Counted from the first letter of the stretch, positions 7,205 through 16,251 are shown. The stretch: 64,000 bases of DNA from Solwaraspora sp. WMMD1047 (GCF_029626155.1 NZ_JARUBL010000001.1:2170001-2234000), one strand, 5' to 3'. Numbers and translations are program-made. Notes: generated by a model from the letters alone, not told the origin.

Positions 7205-8575
7205 ATGACATCCGCAGGCCCGGCGCTGACCGTCGAGGAACTGCGCCTGGCCGTCGACTCCGGCGAGATCGACACGGTGGTGCTCGCCCTGGTGGACATG
7301 CAGGGCCGGCTGCAGGGCAAGCGGTTCCACGCGCCCTACTTCCTCGACCACGTCGTCGCGAACGGCAGCGAGGGCTGCAACTACCTGCTCGCCGTCGACG
7401 TCGACATGAACACCGTCGACGGGTACGCCATGTCCAGCTGGGAGCGCGGCTACGGCGACTTCGCCATGGTGCCCGACCTGGGCACCCTGCGGCGGATGCC
7501 CTGGCAGCCCGGCAGCGCCCTACTGCTGGCCGACCTGACCTGGCTGGACGGCTCCGGCGACGTGCTCGCCTCCCCGCGGCAGGTGCTGCGCCGTCAGCTC
7601 GCCCGGCTCGCCGACCACGGCCTGACCGCGTACGCCGGCACCGAGCTGGAGTTCGTTCTCTACCGCGACTCGTACGAGGACGCCTGGCGGCGCGGCTACC
7701 GCGACCTGACCCCGGCGAACCTCTACAACGTCGACTACTCGCTGCTGGGCACCGCCCGGGTGGAGCCGCTGCTGCGCCGGATCCGCAACGAGATGGCCGG
7801 CGCCGGGCTGGTGCCGGAGAGCGCCAAGGGCGAGTGCAACCTCGGCCAGCACGAGATCGCCTTCCGCTACGACGCCGCCGTCACCTGCGCCGACAACCAC
7901 GTGATCTACAAGAACGGGGCGAAGGAGATCGCCGCCCAGGAGCAGCTGGCGATCACCTTCATGGCCAAGCCCAACGCGCGGGAGGGCAACTCCTGCCACA
8001 TCCACTTCTCGCTGCGCGGCACCGACGGCCGCTCGGCGATGCTCGGCGACGGGCCGGCCCACCTCTCGGTCACCGGGCAGCGGGTGCTGGCCGGGCTGCT
8101 GGACACCATGCGCCAGTTCAGCCTCTTCTTCGCCCCCAACATCAACTCCTACAAGCGCTACCAGCCCGGCTCGTTCGCCCCGACCGCGCTGCGCTGGGGC
8201 ACCGACAACCGCACCTGCGCCCTGCGGCTGGTCGGGCACGGCCAGGGGATGCGGGTGGAGAACCGGGTGCCGGGCGCCGACGTCAACCCCTACCTGGCCA
8301 TCGCCGCCCTGGTCGCCGGCGCCGTGCACGGCATCGAGTCCGAGCTGACGCTGGAGCCGGAGCTGACCGGCAACGCGTACTCGGACGCCGACGCCCCCCG
8401 GGTGCCGGGCACCCTGCGCGACGCGCTCGCCGAGTGGGAGGGCTCCGAGCTGGCCCGCGCCGCGTTCGGCGACGAGGTGGTCGACCACTACGCCAACAAC
8501 GCCCGGGTCGAACTGGCCGCGTTCGACGCGGCGGTGACCGACTGGGAGATGTTCCGTGGCTTCGAACGGCTCTGA
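7205..8575 (+). CDS. Glutamine-synthetase-like gamma-glutamyl-amine ligase (PuuA/GlnA4 type)
   Basis: The 456-residue protein has the complete glutamine synthetase fold: a beta-grasp N-terminus, the glutamate/metal motifs GTELEFVLY and ECNLGQHEIAF, the nucleotide and phosphate residues around GNSCHIHFSL, and RVENRVPGADVNPYLA near the C-terminus. The sequence style is that of GlnA3/GlnA4/PuuA enzymes, which use an amine instead of ammonia and make gamma-glutamylamides from glutamate, ATP and amine. The context (FadR regulator before; aldehyde dehydrogenase, SDR and gamma-glutamyl hydrolase after) supports amine catabolism rather than nitrogen assimilation. In Streptomyces coelicolor GlnA4 acts on ethanolamine; the substrate here is inferred. 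The ATG has a good GGAGG. Confidence 0.9.
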   Translation: MTSAGPALTVEELRLAVDSGEIDTVVLALVDMQGRLQGKRFHAPYFLDHVVANGSEGCNYLLAVDVDMNTVDGYAMSSWERGYGDFAMVPDLGTLRRMPWQPGSALLLADLTWLDGSGDVLASPRQVLRRQLARLADHGLTAYAGTELEFVLYRDSYEDAWRRGYRDLTPANLYNVDYSLLGTARVEPLLRRIRNEMAGAGLVPESAKGECNLGQHEIAFRYDAAVTCADNHVIYKNGAKEIAAQEQLAITFMAKPNAREGNSCHIHFSLRGTDGRSAMLGDGPAHLSVTGQRVLAGLLDTMRQFSLFFAPNINSYKRYQPGSFAPTALRWGTDNRTCALRLVGHGQGMRVENRVPGADVNPYLAIAALVAGAVHGIESELTLEPELTGNAYSDADAPRVPGTLRDALAEWEGSELARAAFGDEVVDHYANNARVELAAFDAAVTDWEMFRGFERL

Positions 8576-9956
8576 GGCGTCCGCCCCGCGGCAGCCGACC
8601 GAGACCGAGGTCGTCAACCCGGCCACCGGGCTGGTGGTGGCGCGGGTGCCGGCCGCCGGGCCGGCCGAGACCGACGCCGCCATCGACCGGGCCGCGCGGG
8701 CGCAGCCGGGCTGGGCCGGGCTCGCCCCGGCCGACCGGGCCCGGCTGCTGCGCCGGTTCGCCGCCGAGGTCGACGCCCACTCCGAGGAGCTGGCCGAGCT
8801 GGAGGTCCGCAACAGCGGCCACCCCATCGGCAATGCCCGTTGGGAGGCCGGCAACGTCCGCGACGTGCTGGACTACTACGCCGGCGCCCCGGAACGGCTG
8901 ACCGGCCGCCAGATCCCGGTCGCCGGCGGGCTGGACGTCACCTTCCACGAACCGCTCGGCGTGGTCGGCGTGATCGTCCCGTGGAACTTCCCGATGCCGA
9001 TCGCCGGCTGGGGCTTCGCTCCGGCGCTGGCGGCCGGCAACACGGTGGTGCTCAAACCGGCCGAGTTGACCCCGCTCACCGCGATCCGCCTCGGCGAACT
9101 GGCCCGGCAGGCCGGCCTGCCGGACGGCGTGCTGACTGTCGTACCCGGTCCCGGCGCGGTGGTCGGGCAGCGGTTCGTCGACCACCCGGCGGTCCGCAAG
9201 ATCTGCTTCACCGGCTCCACCGAGGTCGGCAAGCGGATCATGGCCGGCTGCGCCGACCAGGTGAAACGGGTCACCCTCGAACTCGGCGGCAAGAGCGCCA
9301 ACATCGTCTTCGCCGACGCGGACCTGGAACGGGCGGCCACGACCGCCCCGTCCGCGGTCTTCGACAACGCCGGGCAGGACTGCTGCGCCCGGTCCCGGAT
9401 CCTGGTCGAGCGGTCTGTGCACGACCGCTTCCTGGCGCTGCTGGAACCGGCCGTGCGGGCCGTGCGGGTGGAGGACCCGGCGTTGGAGTCCGCCGAGATG
9501 GGACCGCTGATCTCGGCCGGGCAGCGCGACCGGGTGGCCGGCTACGTGACCGGCGCCGAGGTGGCCTGCACCGGCCGGGCACCCGAGGGCCCCGGCTTCT
9601 GGTACGCCCCGACCGTGCTGCTGGCCGACTCGCCGGCCGACCGGCACTGGCGCGAGGAGATCTTCGGACCGGTCGTCTCGGTGCTGCCCTTCGACGACGA
9701 GGCCGACGCGATCCGGCTCGCCAACGACACCGCCTACGGCCTGTCCGGGTCGATCTGGACCCGCGACGTGGGCCGGGCGATCCGGGTCAGCCGGGCGGTC
9801 GAGGCCGGCAACCTCAGCGTCAACTCACACTCCTCGGTGCGCTACAGCACCCCGTTCGGTGGGATGAAACAGTCCGGCCTGGGACGGGAGCTGGGACCGG
9901 ACGCTCTGCACGCCTTCACCGACGTGAAGAACGTCTTCATCGCCACCGACGGGTGA
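8556..9956 (+). CDS. NAD(P)-dependent aldehyde dehydrogenase
   Basis: The 466-residue protein is a standard ALDH: VPWNFPMPI at the cofactor entrance, FTGSTEVGK for the dinucleotide, the general base glutamate at 242 in LELGGKSAN, and the catalytic cysteine at 276 in GQDCCA. It probably oxidises the aldehyde of a gamma-glutamylated intermediate to the acid (PuuC-like role). The GTG start lies 20 bp inside the ligase gene, so translation is likely coupled. Other aldehyde substrates are possible, but the tight cluster makes the gamma-glutamyl pathway the best reading. Confidence 0.9.
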   Translation: MASNGSEASAPRQPTETEVVNPATGLVVARVPAAGPAETDAAIDRAARAQPGWAGLAPADRARLLRRFAAEVDAHSEELAELEVRNSGHPIGNARWEAGNVRDVLDYYAGAPERLTGRQIPVAGGLDVTFHEPLGVVGVIVPWNFPMPIAGWGFAPALAAGNTVVLKPAELTPLTAIRLGELARQAGLPDGVLTVVPGPGAVVGQRFVDHPAVRKICFTGSTEVGKRIMAGCADQVKRVTLELGGKSANIVFADADLERAATTAPSAVFDNAGQDCCARSRILVERSVHDRFLALLEPAVRAVRVEDPALESAEMGPLISAGQRDRVAGYVTGAEVACTGRAPEGPGFWYAPTVLLADSPADRHWREEIFGPVVSVLPFDDEADAIRLANDTAYGLSGSIWTRDVGRAIRVSRAVEAGNLSVNSHSSVRYSTPFGGMKQSGLGRELGPDALHAFTDVKNVFIATDG

Positions 9957-9982
9957 GCGATCCGCGGCAGGAGGAGGTACGG

Positions 9983-10753
9983 ATGGTGCGGGATCGGCTG
10001 GCCGGCCGGGTGGCCGTGGTCACCGGCGCGGGCAGCGGCATCGGACTGGCCACGGTCCGGCGGTTCGCCGCCGAGGGCGCCCGGGTGGTCTGCGTCGACA
10101 TCGACGCGGCCGCCGGCGAGGCCGCCGCCGGCGAGGTCGACGGCGAGTACGTCGGCTGCGACGTGGCCGACGAGACCGCCGTCCGGGACCTCTTCGACGG
10201 CGTCGCCGAGCGGCACGGGCGGATCGACATCGCCTTCAACAACGCCGGCATCTCGCCGCCGGAGGACGACTCGATCCTCGACACCGACCTGGCCGCCTGG
10301 GAGCGGGTGCTGCGGGTCAACACCACGAGCGTCTACCTGTGCTGCCGGTACGTGCTGCCGCACATGCGCCGGCAGCGCTCCGGCTCGATCATCAACACCG
10401 CCTCCTTCGTGGCGCTGATGGGGGCCGCCACCTCGCAGATCGCGTACACGGCGAGCAAGGGTGGGGTGCTGGCGATGACCCGGGAACTGGGCGTGCAGTT
10501 CGCCCGGGAGGGGATCCGGGTGAACGCGCTGTGCCCCGGCCCGGTCGCCACCCCGCTGCTCACCGAACTGTTCGCCAAGGACCCGGAGCGGGCCGCCCGG
10601 CGGCTGGTGCACGTGCCGATGGGCCGGTTCGGGCGGGCCGAGGAGATCGCCGCCGCGGTGGCCTTCCTGGCCAGCGACGACGCGTCGTTCATGACCGCCA
10701 CCCAGTTCGTGGTCGACGGCGGCATCACCGGCGCCTACGTGACCCCCCTGTGA
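9983..10753 (+). CDS. Short-chain dehydrogenase/reductase (classical SDR)
   Basis: The 256-residue product has the classical SDR signatures: cofactor loop TGAGSGIG near the N-terminus, acidic VDID after strand 2 (NAD preference), NNAG, the serine in INTASF and the catalytic pair Y155/K159 in YTASK, then the PGPVATP loop. The AGGAGGAG at 9969-9976 fixes the start at 9983. In this operon it takes the place where polyamine pathways have a flavin amine oxidase (PuuB). That suggests oxidation of an alcohol group on the gamma-glutamylated substrate to the aldehyde used by the preceding dehydrogenase. This role is inferred. Confidence 0.9.
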   Translation: MVRDRLAGRVAVVTGAGSGIGLATVRRFAAEGARVVCVDIDAAAGEAAAGEVDGEYVGCDVADETAVRDLFDGVAERHGRIDIAFNNAGISPPEDDSILDTDLAAWERVLRVNTTSVYLCCRYVLPHMRRQRSGSIINTASFVALMGAATSQIAYTASKGGVLAMTRELGVQFAREGIRVNALCPGPVATPLLTELFAKDPERAARRLVHVPMGRFGRAEEIAAAVAFLASDDASFMTATQFVVDGGITGAYVTPL

Positions 10754-11451
10754 CCGACCGGCCGATCATCGGGATCACCTCGTACGTCGAACCGGCGACC
10801 TGGGGCGTCTGGCGGGAGGTGCCGGCCGCGCTGGTTCCGTACGACTATGTGCGCGCGGTCACCGCGGCCGGGGCGCGGGCCGTGCTGCTGCCCCCCGACG
10901 GTGCCGACGCCGGGGTGCTGCGCGCCCTCGACGGGCTCATCCTGGCCGGCGGCGCCGACCTGGACCCGAGCCGCTACGGCGCGGCCCCGCATCCGCTGAC
11001 CAGCAGCCGGCCGGACCGGGACGCCGGCGAGTTCACGCTGCTCACCGCCGCCCTCGACGCCGACCTGCCGGTGCTCGGCGTCTGCCGGGGGATGCAGCTG
11101 CTCGCGGTCGCGTACGGCGGCCGGCTGCATCAGCACCTGCCGGAGCTGACCGGCGACCACCGGCACCAGCCCGCCCCCGGCCGGTACGGCAGCCACCCGG
11201 TCCGGTTCGCCCCGGGCAGCCGGATCGCGGCGGTGCTGGCCGGCGCCGCGGTCGAGGTCAACAGCTACCACCACCAGGCGGTCGCCGACCCCGGCGGGCT
11301 GACGGTGACCGGCTGGGCCGACGACGGGGTGGTCGAGGCGGTGGAGGACCCCGACCGCCGGTTCGTCCTCGGCGTGCAGTGGCATCCGGAGACGGTGGCC
11401 GACGCCCGGCTGTTCGCGGCGCTGGTCGCCGCGGCCGGCGCCGGCCGGTGA
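10750..11451 (+). CDS. Gamma-glutamyl hydrolase, class I glutamine amidotransferase (PuuD-like)
   Basis: The 233-residue enzyme is a peptidase C26-type class I amidotransferase. The oxyanion segment LDGLILAGGADLDP precedes the nucleophile cysteine at 112 in GVCRGMQ, and the histidine/glutamate pair H212 and E214 lie in QWHPE. PuuD-type enzymes release the oxidised amine product from glutamate as the last step of gamma-glutamylated amine breakdown. The GTG overlaps the SDR stop (GTGA), showing translational coupling. A true glutamine amidotransferase would need a synthase partner, which is absent here. Confidence 0.9.
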   Translation: MTDRPIIGITSYVEPATWGVWREVPAALVPYDYVRAVTAAGARAVLLPPDGADAGVLRALDGLILAGGADLDPSRYGAAPHPLTSSRPDRDAGEFTLLTAALDADLPVLGVCRGMQLLAVAYGGRLHQHLPELTGDHRHQPAPGRYGSHPVRFAPGSRIAAVLAGAAVEVNSYHHQAVADPGGLTVTGWADDGVVEAVEDPDRRFVLGVQWHPETVADARLFAALVAAAGAGR

Positions 11452-11480
11452 CCGATCGGCCGTGTGCGAGGATTGGCCGC

Positions 11481-12038
11481 ATGGGCAAGGTGTACGAGGC
11501 GATCGACGGCCGGCTCCGTGACTTCATTCTCGATCAGCAGGTCTTCTTCGTGGCCACCGCGCCGTCCATGGCGGACGGTCATGTGAACGTCTCGCCGAAG
11601 GGTATGGTCGGCACCTTCGCCGTCCTCGGACCACACCGGGTCGCCTACCTCGACTACTACGGCAGCGGCGCCGAGACCATCGCCCACCTGCGCGACAACG
11701 GCCGGATCACGCTGATGTTCGTCGCCTTCACCGGGCCGCCCAACATCGTCCGGCTGCACGGCCGGGGCAGGTTCGTGCCGATCGAGGATCCGGCCGCCGC
11801 CGAACTGCTCGCCGCCTTCCCCGCGGACGGTCCGGACCGGCACGGCGTGCGCGCCGTGATCGAGGTCGAGGTGGCGCGGGTCAGCGACTCCTGCGGCTAC
11901 GGCGTTCCGCTGATGAGCTACCAGGGCGACCGCGATCTGCTGCTGCGCAGCCACTCCCGGCGCACCGAGGCCGACCTCGCCCAGTACCGGGCCACCCGCA
12001 ACGCCGCCAGCATCGATGGCCTGCCGACCTTCCCCTGA
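11481..12038 (+). CDS. Pyridoxamine 5'-phosphate oxidase-fold protein
   Basis: The 185-residue protein has the split-barrel PNPOx-like fold, seen in the N-terminal VSPKGMVGTFAVLGPHRVAYLDYYGSGAETIAHLRDNGRI segment (a flavin or F420-binding strand set; quoted in part as SPKG and DYYGSGAET). The sequence resembles the pyridoxamine-5'-phosphate-oxidase-related proteins of actinobacteria rather than PdxH, whose full substrate motifs are missing. It starts at ATG 11481, preceded by GAGGAT 7 nt upstream, which may be a weak ribosome-binding site or a -10 box for a near-leaderless message. It lies 29 bp after the hydrolase gene but a pathway link is not evident. Confidence 0.78.
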   Translation: MGKVYEAIDGRLRDFILDQQVFFVATAPSMADGHVNVSPKGMVGTFAVLGPHRVAYLDYYGSGAETIAHLRDNGRITLMFVAFTGPPNIVRLHGRGRFVPIEDPAAAELLAAFPADGPDRHGVRAVIEVEVARVSDSCGYGVPLMSYQGDRDLLLRSHSRRTEADLAQYRATRNAASIDGLPTFP

Positions 12039-12185
12039 TGCCGGGTCCGCCGAGCGGACCAGCGATGATCGGTTCAGAAGCGTTACGGCACTGGTCCGCT
12101 GGGGTACAACGCGGGGCACGACGGGCGCAGCGACGACGGGTGGATCGACCGGGCGGTACCGGCATCGCCTGGGGCGGGAGGATTC

Positions 12186-15100
12186 ATGGGTTCGGCCCCG
12201 CAGGACGAGGGCGGCGACCGGCGCACCGGCATGGTGAACGGGACACTGCCGCCCAGCCTCGCGGCGGCCTTCGCCAACGGCGGCGAGATGGGCGGCCGGC
12301 TGGCCGCCCTCGACTGGTCCGCGACCCCGGTCGGCGCCCCGCACACCTGGCCCGCGAGCCTGCGGCAGGCCGTCGCCATGATGCTCTCCTCCGAGTCGCA
12401 GATCGTCATGTACTGGGGCGACGAGTATCTCGCCTTCTACAACGACGCCTATCTGCCGACCATCGGTGCCAAGCACCCGGCGGCCCTCGGCCGGCCGGCC
12501 CGCCACCACTGGTCCGAGCTGTGGCAGGTGCTCGAACCGCTTTTCGACGGCGTCCGACGGTCCGGGCGTGCCTACCGGGGCAAGGACCATCCTTTCCTGC
12601 TGGAACGGCACGGTTACCTGGAGGAGACCTACTTCGACGTCTCCTACGACCCGCTGCGGCGCGACGACGGCACGGTGGGCGGCATCTTCTGCATCGTGAG
12701 CGAGACCACCGGGCGGGTGCTCGGCGAGCGGCGACTCCGGGCGCTGGCCGAGTTCGGCTCGCGCCTGTCCGACCTGGCCACCTGGGCCGAGTTGGGTCGC
12801 GAGGCGGCCCGGGTGCTGGACGGGTATCAGGCCGACGTGCCCTTCTCGCTGGTCTACCTCGGCGACGGGCAGCCGGGCGCGGAACGGCTCACCGGTTGGA
12901 GCGGGGTGACCCCGGACCGGATCATCGCCCCCCGCGGTCCGGACCTGGATCCGGCCGGCCCGACCATGCCGCCGGCGCTGGCCAGGGTGCTGGCGGGTGG
13001 TGCGGCGACCACCGGGCCGCTCTCCGATTTCCTCGCCGCCGGGCCGGACATCGCGGCCGACCAGGTACTGGTGCTGCCGATCACCGCGACCGCCGAGCCG
13101 GCCGGGGCCCTGGTGGTGGGGATCAGCCGGCACCTGGCGCTGACCGCCGACTACCGCGACTTCTTCGACCTGGTGGCCGCGCAGATCTCCAGCGCGGTGA
13201 CCAGCCAGCGGGCCTACGAGCACGAGCGGTCCCGGGCCGCCGACCTGGCCGCCCTCGACCGGGCCAAGACCAACTTCTTCGCCAACGTCAGCCACGAGTT
13301 CCGGACCCCGCTGACCCTGATCCTGGGCCCGCTGGAGGACGCCCTGGCCGACCGTGACCTGCCGGTCGGGCACCGCGAGTCACTGGCCGTGGTCTACCGC
13401 AACGGGCTACGCCTGCTCAAGCTCGTCAACACCCTGCTCGACTTCTCCCGGCTGGAGTCCGGCCGGCTGCTGCCGTTCTTCCAGCCCACCGACCTGGCCG
13501 ACTACACCGCCCGGCTGGCCAGCACGTTCCGCTCCGCGATCGACCGCGCCGGGCTGCGGCTGGTGGTGGACTGCCCGCCGCTGCCGGAACCGGTCCTGGT
13601 CGACCGGGACATGTGGGAGAAGGTGGTGCTCAACCTGCTCTCCAACGCCCTGAAGTTCACCTTCGAGGGGGAGATCACCGTCCGGCTCCGCGCCGTCGAC
13701 GGGATGGCCCGGCTGGAGGTTGCCGACACCGGGGTCGGGATCAGCCCGGACGAGATCGGCCAGATCTTCAAGCGTTTCCACCGGGTCATCGGGGTGCGCT
13801 CGCGCAGCCACGAGGGGACCGGCATCGGCCTGGCGTTGGTTCGCGAGCTGACCGAGACACACGGCGGCACGGTCGGCGTCCGCAGCCAGCCGGAGGCCGG
13901 CAGCATCTTCACCGTGGCGGTGCCCTTCGGCGGCGGTCACCTGCCGCCGGACCGGATCGGCCCGGCCGACGGCCCGCCGGCGGAGACCCGCGAGGCCCGG
14001 CTCTACCTCGGTGAGGCCGCCTGGTGGTCGGCGCCGGGCACCACCGTCGGCGGGACCGCACCGGTGGGCGCCGAGCCGGCCGAGCCACCCGGCCAGTCCC
14101 GTGGCCGGGTGCTGGTCGCCGACGACAACGCCGATCTGCGGGACCACGTCGTCCGACTGCTTGCCCCGTACTGGCAGGTGGTGGCCGTGGCGGACGGCGC
14201 GGCGGCGTTCGACGCCGCGGTCGGCAGCCCGTTCGATCTGGTGCTGACCGACGTGATGATGCCGAAGATGGACGGGTTCGCGCTGGTCACCCGGTTGCGC
14301 GCCGATCGGCGGACCCGGCACGTGCCGATCGTGATCCTGTCGGCCCGGGCCGGTACCGGTGAGGAGGTCGAGGGACTGGCCGCGGGGGCCGACGACTACC
14401 TGGTCAAGCCCTTCTCCGGCCAGGAGCTGATCGCCCGGGTCCGGTCCAACGTCGAGCTCGGGCAGCTCCGCGGGCAAATCATCCGCCAGCTGCGGGCGCT
14501 GGCCGACGCCGCGGTGGCCGTCAACACCGCCCGGTCCACCGCCGACGTGCTGCGGGTCGCGGCGGACCACGCGCTGGAGATGGTGCAGGCCGGCCGGGTG
14601 GTGGCGAGCGCGCCGGGGCTGCGCTACGAGGCGGACGGTGGTGGCCGGTCGCCGGACGACCCGTCCAGCGTGGTGCCGATGACCGGCACCACCGGTGAGG
14701 AGCTCGGCGAGCTGCGGGTCTGGCCCCGGCACGACCTCAGCACCGACACCGAGGAGGCGGCCCTGGCCCAGCTCGCCCGCCTGGTCGGGCTGCGGCTGGA
14801 GAACGCCCGCCTGTACGAGGCCGAGCACCGGATCGCCACCACGCTGCAGCACAGCCTCCTGCCGTCGTCACTGCCGCGGCTCCCCGGTGCCATCGTCGCC
14901 AGCCGGTACCTCCCCGGCAACACCGACGTCGAGGTCGGCGGCGACTGGTACGACGTGATTCCGGTCGACGACGGCCAGCTGGTGCTGGTGATCGGCGACG
15001 TGGTCGGCAAGGGGGTGGCGGCCGCGGCGGCGATGGGGCAGCTGCGCAACGCGCTGCGGGCGTACGTGCTGGAGGGGTTCGACCCCGGGCAGGCGCTGAC

Positions 15101-15905
15101 CCGGCTGAACCGGCTGGTCGGCTCCACCGGCCAGCGCTCCTTCGCCACGGTGGCGTTCCTCTGGTTCGACCCGCAGACCGGCCGGCTCCGGTTCGCCAGC
15201 GCCGGACACCCGCCCGCGCTGCTGATCGGCACCGACGGGGCGGTCCGGTTCACGCACGAACGGGCCCTCGGGCCGCCGGTGGGTGCCCTGCCGGACTCGG
15301 TCTACCGGACGGTCGAGACACGGCTGGAGCCGGGGCAGCGGTTGCTGCTCTACACCGACGGGCTGATCGAGGATCGCCGGCAGGGCATCGACACCGGGCT
15401 GGACCAGCTCCGGCTGGACGCCGCGACCAGCTGTGACCACGTGGAGGACCTGGTCAGCGTCATGATCGACCGGGTGGCCGGGCGGCCGCGCCGGGACGAC
15501 GTGGCGATCCTGGCGCTGGAGGCCAGCGAGCTGAACCGGTTCGCGCTGCGGCTGCCGGCGGACCCGACCCGGCTGAGTGTGCTGCGCAAGCGGCTGGAGG
15601 ACTTCCTGATCGCCCACCAGGTCGGTGAGACCGACCTGTTCGATCTGACGGTGGCGGTCTCCGAGGCGGCCGCGAACGCCATCGAACATCCCGTGGACCC
15701 GCGCGAACCGGTGATCGCGGTCACGGCGCAGATAGCCGACGGTGTGGTGGACATCACTGTCCGGGACACCGGCCAGTGGCGGGAGTCGACCGACTCGGGA
15801 TTCCGGGGTCGCGGACTGGCGCTGATCGGCGCGCTCGGCGAGCTGACCGTCCGCCGCACCCCGGCCGGGACCGAGGTCCACCTGCGTCGGGTCCTGCAGG
15901 ACTGA
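12186..15905 (+). CDS. Hybrid histidine kinase / response regulator / SpoIIE phosphatase / RsbW-like ATPase fusion
   Basis: The 1239-residue cytosolic protein strings together a PAS-like domain (about 30-185), a GAF domain (190-345), HisKA with the phosphorylatable histidine at 370 in SHEFRTPLT, HATPase_c (470-590), a receiver domain with D646/D647, acceptor D689 and K741 (640-755), a GAF-like stretch (770-880), a SpoIIE/PP2C phosphatase (890-1100) with metal residues in GGDWYD (D920), IGDVVGKG, YTDGLIE and DDVAIL, and an RsbW-like HATPase (1115-1239) with EAAANAIEH and GRGLALI. All key residues are present. Such proteins control sigma factors by partner switching with STAS antagonists, and one is encoded convergently next door. 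GGGAGG at 12176-12181 supports the start, though spacing is short. Confidence 0.92.
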   Translation: MGSAPQDEGGDRRTGMVNGTLPPSLAAAFANGGEMGGRLAALDWSATPVGAPHTWPASLRQAVAMMLSSESQIVMYWGDEYLAFYNDAYLPTIGAKHPAALGRPARHHWSELWQVLEPLFDGVRRSGRAYRGKDHPFLLERHGYLEETYFDVSYDPLRRDDGTVGGIFCIVSETTGRVLGERRLRALAEFGSRLSDLATWAELGREAARVLDGYQADVPFSLVYLGDGQPGAERLTGWSGVTPDRIIAPRGPDLDPAGPTMPPALARVLAGGAATTGPLSDFLAAGPDIAADQVLVLPITATAEPAGALVVGISRHLALTADYRDFFDLVAAQISSAVTSQRAYEHERSRAADLAALDRAKTNFFANVSHEFRTPLTLILGPLEDALADRDLPVGHRESLAVVYRNGLRLLKLVNTLLDFSRLESGRLLPFFQPTDLADYTARLASTFRSAIDRAGLRLVVDCPPLPEPVLVDRDMWEKVVLNLLSNALKFTFEGEITVRLRAVDGMARLEVADTGVGISPDEIGQIFKRFHRVIGVRSRSHEGTGIGLALVRELTETHGGTVGVRSQPEAGSIFTVAVPFGGGHLPPDRIGPADGPPAETREARLYLGEAAWWSAPGTTVGGTAPVGAEPAEPPGQSRGRVLVADDNADLRDHVVRLLAPYWQVVAVADGAAAFDAAVGSPFDLVLTDVMMPKMDGFALVTRLRADRRTRHVPIVILSARAGTGEEVEGLAAGADDYLVKPFSGQELIARVRSNVELGQLRGQIIRQLRALADAAVAVNTARSTADVLRVAADHALEMVQAGRVVASAPGLRYEADGGGRSPDDPSSVVPMTGTTGEELGELRVWPRHDLSTDTEEAALAQLARLVGLRLENARLYEAEHRIATTLQHSLLPSSLPRLPGAIVASRYLPGNTDVEVGGDWYDVIPVDDGQLVLVIGDVVGKGVAAAAAMGQLRNALRAYVLEGFDPGQALTRLNRLVGSTGQRSFATVAFLWFDPQTGRLRFASAGHPPALLIGTDGAVRFTHERALGPPVGALPDSVYRTVETRLEPGQRLLLYTDGLIEDRRQGIDTGLDQLRLDAATSCDHVEDLVSVMIDRVAGRPRRDDVAILALEASELNRFALRLPADPTRLSVLRKRLEDFLIAHQVGETDLFDLTVAVSEAAANAIEHPVDPREPVIAVTAQIADGVVDITVRDTGQWRESTDSGFRGRGLALIGALGELTVRRTPAGTEVHLRRVLQD

Positions 15906-15930
15906 CGGCCGGGAGCAGCCGCGCGGGGGG

Positions 15931-16251
15931 TCAGTCCGGCCGCAGCCAGGGTTGGTCGCCCAGCCCGGAGATCTCCAGCACCCGGCGCACCTGCCGGGAC
16001 GGCAGCACCGCCAGCCCAGCGGCGAACCGGTCGGCGAGCTGGATAACCGCGTGGATGGCGGCGGAGTCGAAGAACGTCACCTGCCGCAGGTCCAGCGTGA
16101 GCCGGCGGGCCTTCTCCTCGGTCGTCGCGTCGATCATCGCCCCGGCCGTCGACATGTCGACCTCACCCGCTACCACCACCAGGAGGTGATCCCCGTCCAC
16201 CTCGGTTGCGGCGGAGAAAGCGGCTTCCGTCCCTCCTTGATCCACGCACAC
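15931..16251 (-). CDS. STAS-domain anti-sigma factor antagonist
   Basis: About 106 residues form one STAS domain: the strand LVVVAGEVDMSTAG, then TLDLRQVTFFDSAAIHAVIQL with the serine of the DS pair that is normally phosphorylated by an RsbW-type kinase, and a C-terminal RRVLEISGLGDQPWL helix. Phosphorylation by the HATPase of the convergent SpoIIE fusion and dephosphorylation by its PP2C domain would be the expected cycle. The frame stays open far upstream opposite map, so the start is uncertain; GTG 16251 and GTG 16245 are candidates and neither has a good ribosome-binding site. A GGAGGG near 16231 lies inside the gene, not before a start. Confidence 0.85.
   Translation of the reverse strand: MCVDQGGTEAAFSAATEVDGDHLLVVVAGEVDMSTAGAMIDATTEEKARRLTLDLRQVTFFDSAAIHAVIQLADRFAAGLAVLPSRQVRRVLEISGLGDQPWLRPD

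Noticed and set aside
8840-9982. Long upstream extension of the SDR frame
   Set aside because: Antisense-like Arg-rich shadow of the ALDH gene; AGGAGGAG marks the true SDR start at 9983.
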